Source of the DNA: Cryptomeria japonica
Lineage: Eukaryota; Streptophyta; Pinopsida; Cupressales; Cupressaceae
Reading direction: 5' to 3'
Assembly (NCBI RefSeq): GCF_030272615.1
Contig: NC_081409.1
Span: forward strand, 208,427,190-208,491,189
DNA: 64,000 nt
Shown piece after piece: positions 59,163-64,000 of the stretch. Every line of letters starts with the position of its first letter. Positions within the stretch are counted from its first letter, which is position 1. The notes under the pieces are model-generated. The model was not told where the DNA came from. It searched no databases and worked only from the letters and a program-made list of their open reading frames with translations. Both the position numbers and the translations under genes were made by a program.

Positions 59163-59890
59163 CTTGTAAAGGTTGTGCTATGGGTAAAACTATTAAGAGT
59201 CTTTTTTATGGTAGTGAAAGTAGGTCTAAAGAAATTCTAGATCTTATACATTCAGATTTATGTGGTGCAATGTCAATTCCATCCCTAAATGGATTTTTGT
59301 ATCATGTAACTTTCATAGATGACTACTCTAGGAAGACTTGGATTTATTTCTTAAGGTCTAGAGAGTCTGATGAAGTTCTAGGTAGATTTAAAGGTTTAAG
59401 GCTCAAGTAGAAAACTTATCTAGGAAAAGAATTAAAGTTTTAAGGTCTGATAATGGAGGTGAGTACACCTCGGGTAGCTTCTGTGATTTCTGTATTGAGG
59501 CAGGGATCAAAAAGGAGTTTTGCGTCCCTTACAACCCTCAACAAAATGGGGTTGCAAAAAGAAAGAACAGATCCATTGTTGAAGCTGCAAAAGCTATGAT
59601 TCATGATCAAGACCTTCAGACTTTTCTAAGGGGCAGAAGCTTCTAGAACAGCAATGTATGTTCAAAACAGATGTCCTCACCGGATATTGCAGAATATGAC
59701 TCCTGAAGAAGCCTTTTCAGGGATTAAGCCTGATATCAGTCACCTGAGAATCTTTGGTTGTCCTATGTTTGTTCATATTCCGAAGGACAAGAGGACCAAA
59801 TTGGAACCTTCTGGCAAGAGAGGAATATTTGTGGGCTACAGTGAACCTCCAAAGCCTACCAAATCTACATTCTTGGTCAGAAGCAAATAG
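59163..59890 (+). pseudogene. Copia-2 integrase core, catalytic Glu lost
   Basis: It resumes with TCKGCAMGK (second half of the pre-integrase knuckle), then DLIHSDLCG, FIDDYSRKTWIYFL and, after a frameshift near 59390, RSDNGGEYTS. The block after QQNG reads VAKRKN: codon 59557-59559 is AAA (K) where the family has the catalytic E. Another frameshift near 59640 leads to MYVQNRCPHRILQNMTPEEA and FVGYSE. The D-D-E triad is therefore incomplete. Confidence 0.9.
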
Positions 59891-61304
59891 AAGCAAGCAA
59901 GGATGTCACATTTGAGGAAGATGTTGCATTCACAAAATCAAAGGATTCATGCATGGAGATAGATGATGAAAATCATGATACTCCTCAAGACATGGATGTT
60001 GATCATGCTCTTGAGATTCAGAGGGAGTCTACAGAACCTGAAGTGAATGATGATCCAGTTGAACCTTTGGATCCTACTGATGGGCCTAGAGATATTGTTG
60101 TGACTCGAAAGAGACCTCTTTGGGCAAGAAACACTATGCAGGAGGCAAAACATTTTGCAGCTCCTAGAGGCACATTCAGAGAAGTAAAAGACCACAAAGA
60201 TTCTTTAGCTATGTTTCATTGATGTGTAATCTTATTGAGACTGAACCTTCCAGTGTTGAGGAAGCCTCACAACAACAAGTATGGAAAGATGCAATGGATG
60301 AAGAGTATCAATCCATTATCAAGAACGATGTGTGGGATGTCGTCCCTAGACCTAAGGGGAAATCCGTTGTATCTTCCAAGTGGCTATACAAGATTAAGCA
60401 TGCAATTGATGGAAGCATTGAAAAGTACAAGGCTAGATTTGTGGCTCATGGTTTCTCTCAGAAAGAGGGAATAGACTATGAAGGAACATTTGCTCCTATT
60501 GCTCGCTATACTTCCATCAAGACCATCATTGCCATTGCAACAGCTAAGGGATGGAAGTTACATCAAATGGATGTAAAGACAACTTTTCTCAATGGTGTGA
60601 TTGAGGAAGAGGTCTACATCGAGCAACCTGAGGGGTTCCTGATTCATGGGAAAGAGTCTCATGTATGTAAATTGAAGAAAGCCTTATGTTGTCTTAAGCA
60701 GGCACCTCGTGCTTGGTAAGAAAGAATTGACAGATACTTAGAGGGCTTGGGTTTCTGCAAGAATGATGCTGATCCTAATCTTTACTTCAAGGTATTCAAT
60801 GGTGAAATGTTGATCTTGGTACTTTGTGTTGATGACCTATTTGTTACCGGGGAAGATCATCTCATCCATAGATGCAAGGAGTTGACTTCAAAATTAGAGA
60901 TGAAGAACTTAGGACTCATGCACTTCTTTCTAGGTTTGGAAGTATGGCAGAGGCCCAATGAGATTCTCCTAAGTCAAAGAAAATTCACCATTGATATCTT
61001 GAAGAGATTTGGAATGTTAGATTGCAAATCTATGTCCACGCCGATTGAAACTAACTTGAAGAAATTGAGGGAAGTTGCAGCTAGTTCAAATCTTGTGGAT
61101 CCTACTATGTACAGGCAATTGATTGGATCCTTGATGTATCTAGTTAACACTAGACCAAATATTTGCTATGCAGTGAGTGCACTTAGTCAATTCATGTGTG
61201 AATTGAGACAGATACATTTAGTTGCAGCCAAGTATATCTTGAGATACTTGCATGGCACAGTTGTATGGCTTGAAATATTCTTCTCATGTGGACCTGATTC
61301 TTGA
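59891..61304 (+). pseudogene. Copia-2 reverse transcriptase
   Basis: After a variable linker, the frame 60219-60719 gives VWKDAMDEEYQSI, VVPRPKGKSVVSSKWLYK, KARFVAHGFSQKEGIDY, HQMDVKTTFLNG and KQAPRAW, then TAA at 60717-60719. The second frame 60747-61304 gives ILVLCVDDLFVTG (active-site VDD kept; the usual Y is C), FFLGLEVWQ and TRPNICYAV. It ends by frameshift near 61270. All RT motifs are present but split by the stop. Confidence 0.92.
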
Positions 61305-61800
61305 AGGCTATTTTGATTCTGATTGGGCAGGGAGTGTTACTGATCAGAAGAGAACCTCTGGTTGTTGCTTCAGTTTGGGATCTGCTATGATTTCCTAGTG
61401 TAGTAGGAAGCAGTCTTCAGTGGCACTGAGCACCGCAGAGGCAGAATACATTGCAGCATGTGTGGCAACTCGCAAAGCAATGTGGCTTCGGAAGCTCCTT
61501 GCAGGATTGTCTGAACAATCATTGGAGCCTACTACCATTCATTGTGATAACCAAAGCTGTGTGAAGCTTTCGGTCAATCCAGTGTTCCATGACAAAACAA
61601 AGCATGTTGAGATTCAGTACCACTACATCAGAGATATGGAAAAGAGGAATGTTGCTCAATTGAGATACATTTGTATTGAGGAGCAAACGATTGATATTCT
61701 CACGAAGCCTCTTGCCAAAGTGAAGTTTGTGCATTTTCGAGACAAGCTTGGAGTTGTGGAGAATGAAGCCCTTGCTGAGAGGGAGTGTCAACATCAATGA
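61305..61800 (+). pseudogene. Copia-2 RNase H
   Basis: FDSDWAGSVTDQKRTSG carries the first Asp, and LSTAEAEYIAA the Glu. After these come HCDNQSCVKLS, NPVFHDKTKHVEIQYHYIRD and IDILTKPLAKVKFVHFRDKL, the copia C-terminus. A TAG near 61397 replaces the usual Trp codon before CSRKQ. The frame 61420-61800 is otherwise intact and ends with TGA. Confidence 0.92.
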
Positions 61801-61849
61801 CTACTTGAGATGTATTATAATGCATTCTTCTTTGTGAGAGAAGTTTGAG

Positions 61850-62250
61850 GTGCAAGCCCTTGTTAATGCATTCTTCTCTGTGAGAGAAAAGTTTGACGTG
61901 TAAGCCCTTGTTCCACCCACTGCGAGTAGGTATGGTGGATCCACCCTCTGGGAGTAGCCATGGTGGATGTCATGGGAGAAATTCCATGACTTAGCACTTG
62001 TGTTTATTCACCCTCTGGGAATAGCTATGGTGAACATCATGCTAAGATGACGACATCACATTTCAATGATGAGCACTTGTGTTTATTTGATTTCTATTCA
62101 CGGGAGTAGCCATGATGGACCCACCCTCTGGGAGTAGCCATGGTGGTTGTGTTCATTTGTACTTCCATTCATGATTGTAGCCATGATGTCATCCACCCTC
62201 TAGGAGTAGCCATGGTGGATGTCACTATGTGACTCTGATATCGAGAAGGA
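61850..62250 (+). repeat. CCACCCTCTGGGAGTAGCCA minisatellite in the Copia-2 3' UTR
   Basis: About five imperfect copies of CACCCTCTGGGAGTAGCCATGGTGG occur (near 61941, 62005, 62092, 62121 and 62190). A GTGAGAGAA...GCAAGCCCTTGTT unit is duplicated just upstream (61836 and 61881). Confidence 0.88.
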
Positions 62251-62263
62251 TTCCTCCCTAGCT

Positions 62264-62272
62264 AAGAGGGAG
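62264..62272 (+). other. Copia-2 polypurine tract
   Basis: AAGAGGGAG directly precedes the 3' LTR start TGTTAATG. Confidence 0.85.
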
Positions 62273-63073
62273 TGTTAATGTAGTAGCTATGGTCGAATTC
62301 TTTAGGACAACATAGCAGATGGTAAATGTGTGAATGGCCTATTGGCCTTACACATTTACAAAGTTCGATATGATTCTAATACTTATCGATTTCATAATGT
62401 ATATGTGTATTTATCTAACCCGCCACCTTTGAACATGACGTGTTCATTATGACATAACTAACCCTTAACAAATACACGTGTTGATTAGAATATAAATTGC
62501 TCCTTATGAAGAGGTGTGTTGATCAATATAAAAGCCGACTTGATGAAGGAGACGTGTTGGTTGGTGACACCTATGCATAGGTATAAAATTCGATCTTATC
62601 TTCCCTCATAATCAATCAAATCAACACAATCATCATCTCCAACAGTTCGTATCATCTACAGAAAACAGATCATGTCTTCTTCATTGCAGTTCGAGGTTGT
62701 TCTGAGGCAAATCGTATTCATTCCATACTTCATATTGATCATGACTAGTGTAATAATCTCCATCTGCAGATTGACCCCATATTACAGCAGTGTATCCTCA
62801 TCTTCAAGGCAAATCATCTAACATAAAAGGTGGATTTATCAGCATAGACTGATATACAGTAGTTCGGATTTATTACTGCTATCTAGGGTGAATTTGTATC
62901 ATCCCTTAGCTTCAAGTGTGAAACAATTTCTTGTAAAGACTCTCGTTTTATCAAAAGAGTAAATATCTCTTTGTTGCTGGGTTTTTTGCCTTCAAGAGGA
63001 AGGTTTTCCCAGGGTAATCTCTGTGCAATTGTGTGAATTGTTGTTTATCTAATCTGATCACCAAAATGTAACA
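62273..63073 (+). repeat. Copia-2 3' LTR
   Basis: 801 bp, TGTTAATG...TGTAACA, matching 56124-56924 with scattered substitutions (for example near 62300-62330). Confidence 0.95.
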
Positions 63074-63078
63074 AAACC

Positions 63079-64000
63079 ATGTAGCTGTATTCAAGCTCCT
63101 GGTCAAATAAAATCTGATCAGCATACCAAGCTTAGTTTAGAACCATATGGTGTTTGAAATGCATGGAAAAGTTTAAAATTGGTCGAGGTTAAAAGATAGG
63201 CAACAACTGGCTCTAATTGGGGATGAGGACTGCACAAGATGAAGCAAGGAGTTCAAAATCTCAACTAAAGACAAGTGCATTACATCCATTGGGCTACAGA
63301 ATCAAAAAGTTTAGCAAGGGCTAGATTACATGGCTTGACAGAGAGCATAGCAAAAGGAAAAACAAAAAACAAAAAACCAAGCACAACAAAATTTTCCTAA
63401 TTATGTACACGGTAGGAAGACCCTACCTCAAAGGATGCCCAAAGACACTTAAGTGAATCCATTTACAGATTGAGAGAAGTAGGTTCCTTAGCGGAAAAGG
63501 AGTGCACACTCATGAAGCATCTGCAAACTCAAGAATAGTATGCAAACCCAAAGGGGACTCGCTGTGTAGAAAAAGCCTGTGTAGAACCTCATGACCTAAA
63601 TAACACTTTTCATCATACACTTCTGTAATTGACTAATTTCCCATATATAGTCTTGCATGTCAACGGCCATACCTTCATATATTGCTTTGGACAGATTAGT
63701 ACCTTGGATAAATTCCTCAGTGATTAGAGTAGGGGATGAATGTATCTGATACAAACCATGATCTGAACCAACCCTGACTGAAGAAAGTTGCTGATTACCA
63801 TCATTATCCTTGATTTCAACAAATACAAATTCATTATCAACTGACCAATTCGCAGTGCATTTTGCAGCAACCAACTCACTTATCTTGTCATTTTTAATTA
63901 ATAATAACTCTATATTTTCACTCTTACTGGGTTAAGAGTTATCATCCATAATTTTCAAAGAAGGTAAAACAATTCCTTATTTACATAGGGAATCATCATC
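63079..64000. other. Flank of Copia-2, mostly non-coding
   Basis: Continues the sequence interrupted by Copia-2. It holds an A-rich stretch near 63360 and one exon-like ORF at 63596-63874. Confidence 0.5.
63596..63874 (-). CDS. Unrecognised exon-like ORF
   Basis: The frame stays open upstream to a TAA near 63931 and reads as non-repetitive, mixed-charge protein text: ENIELLLIKNDKISELVAAK, CTANWSVDNEFVFVEIKD, VGSDHGLYQIHSSPTL and SQLQKCMMKSVI, then TAA. No family is recognised. It could be the last exon of a gene to the right or another captured fragment on the same strand as those at 46.7-55.2 kb. Confidence 0.3.
   Translation of the reverse strand: MVAAKCTANWSVDNEFVFVEIKDNDGNQQLSSVRVGSDHGLYQIHSSPTLITEEFIQGTNLSKAIYEGMAVDMQDYIWEISQLQKCMMKSVI

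Larger units (their letters stand above)
56124..63073 (+). mobile_element. Copia-2: Ty1/copia LTR retrotransposon with a nested insertion
   Basis: Two 801-bp LTRs (56124-56924 and 62273-63073), a PBS, a PPT and gag-pol in copia order on the plus strand. AAACC lies immediately outside both ends (56119-56123 and 63074-63078), a perfect 5-bp target duplication. The LTRs differ at visible scattered sites, so it is older than the gypsy insertion. Gag and pol are broken by frameshifts and stops, and a 729-bp insertion splits the pre-integrase region. Confidence 0.96.

Overview
The window looks like intergenic DNA from a large plant genome, and a conifer or other gymnosperm seems most likely. That is inference from nested retroelements, long AT-rich spacers, decayed gene fragments with plant-type introns, and families such as DCD-kelch proteins and TNP2/DUF4216/DUF4218 CACTA transposases. 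No rRNA, tRNA, CRISPR array or bacterial-type gene was seen.

Layout. (1) 1-1688: AT-rich sequence with no gene. (2) 1689-8131: minus-strand Ty1/copia element (Copia-1), with a complete 5' LTR, a truncated 3' LTR and pol broken by stops. (3) 9726-40527: a CACTA (En/Spm) DNA transposon of about 30.8 kb, with CACTA...TAGTG ends, matching terminal inverted repeats and a TGA target duplication. Its own genes lie at 15.8-22.6 kb on the plus strand: a decayed multi-exon TNP2 transposase with an Asp-rich tail, then a second spliced gene with a decayed SET (lysine methyltransferase-like) domain and a TNPA/Transposase_24-like end. (4) Inside it, 23146 to about 36235: a minus-strand Ty3/gypsy composite (Tat/Ogre-like) in which one complete LTR has a PBS on one side and a PPT on the other. 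It therefore joins the 5' half of one copy (gag-protease-G-patch-RT) to the 3' half of another (integrase). The LTR copies differ at about 3 of 806 bases, so this insertion is young. (5) 40531-44866: a probable decayed LTR-element remnant. (6) 46.7-55.2 kb: several unrelated protein-coding fragments, all on the minus strand: three intact exons of phosphopantothenate-cysteine ligase, an RG-rich-tailed exon, an argininosuccinate synthase fragment and a DCD-kelch-type fragment. Their shared strand and abrupt junctions suggest transposon-mediated gene-fragment capture. (7) 56124-63073: plus-strand Copia-2, with two 801-bp LTRs and an AAACC target duplication. It is interrupted by a 729-bp TG...CA insertion flanked by CTTGT. 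(8) 63079-64000: a short unrecognised minus-strand ORF.

All coding parts of the mobile elements carry stops, frameshifts or lost catalytic residues, so none looks autonomous. The most unusual items are the SET-domain gene within the CACTA element, the near-perfect 78-bp-arm palindrome at its 3' end, the shared-LTR gypsy composite and the same-strand cluster of gene fragments.
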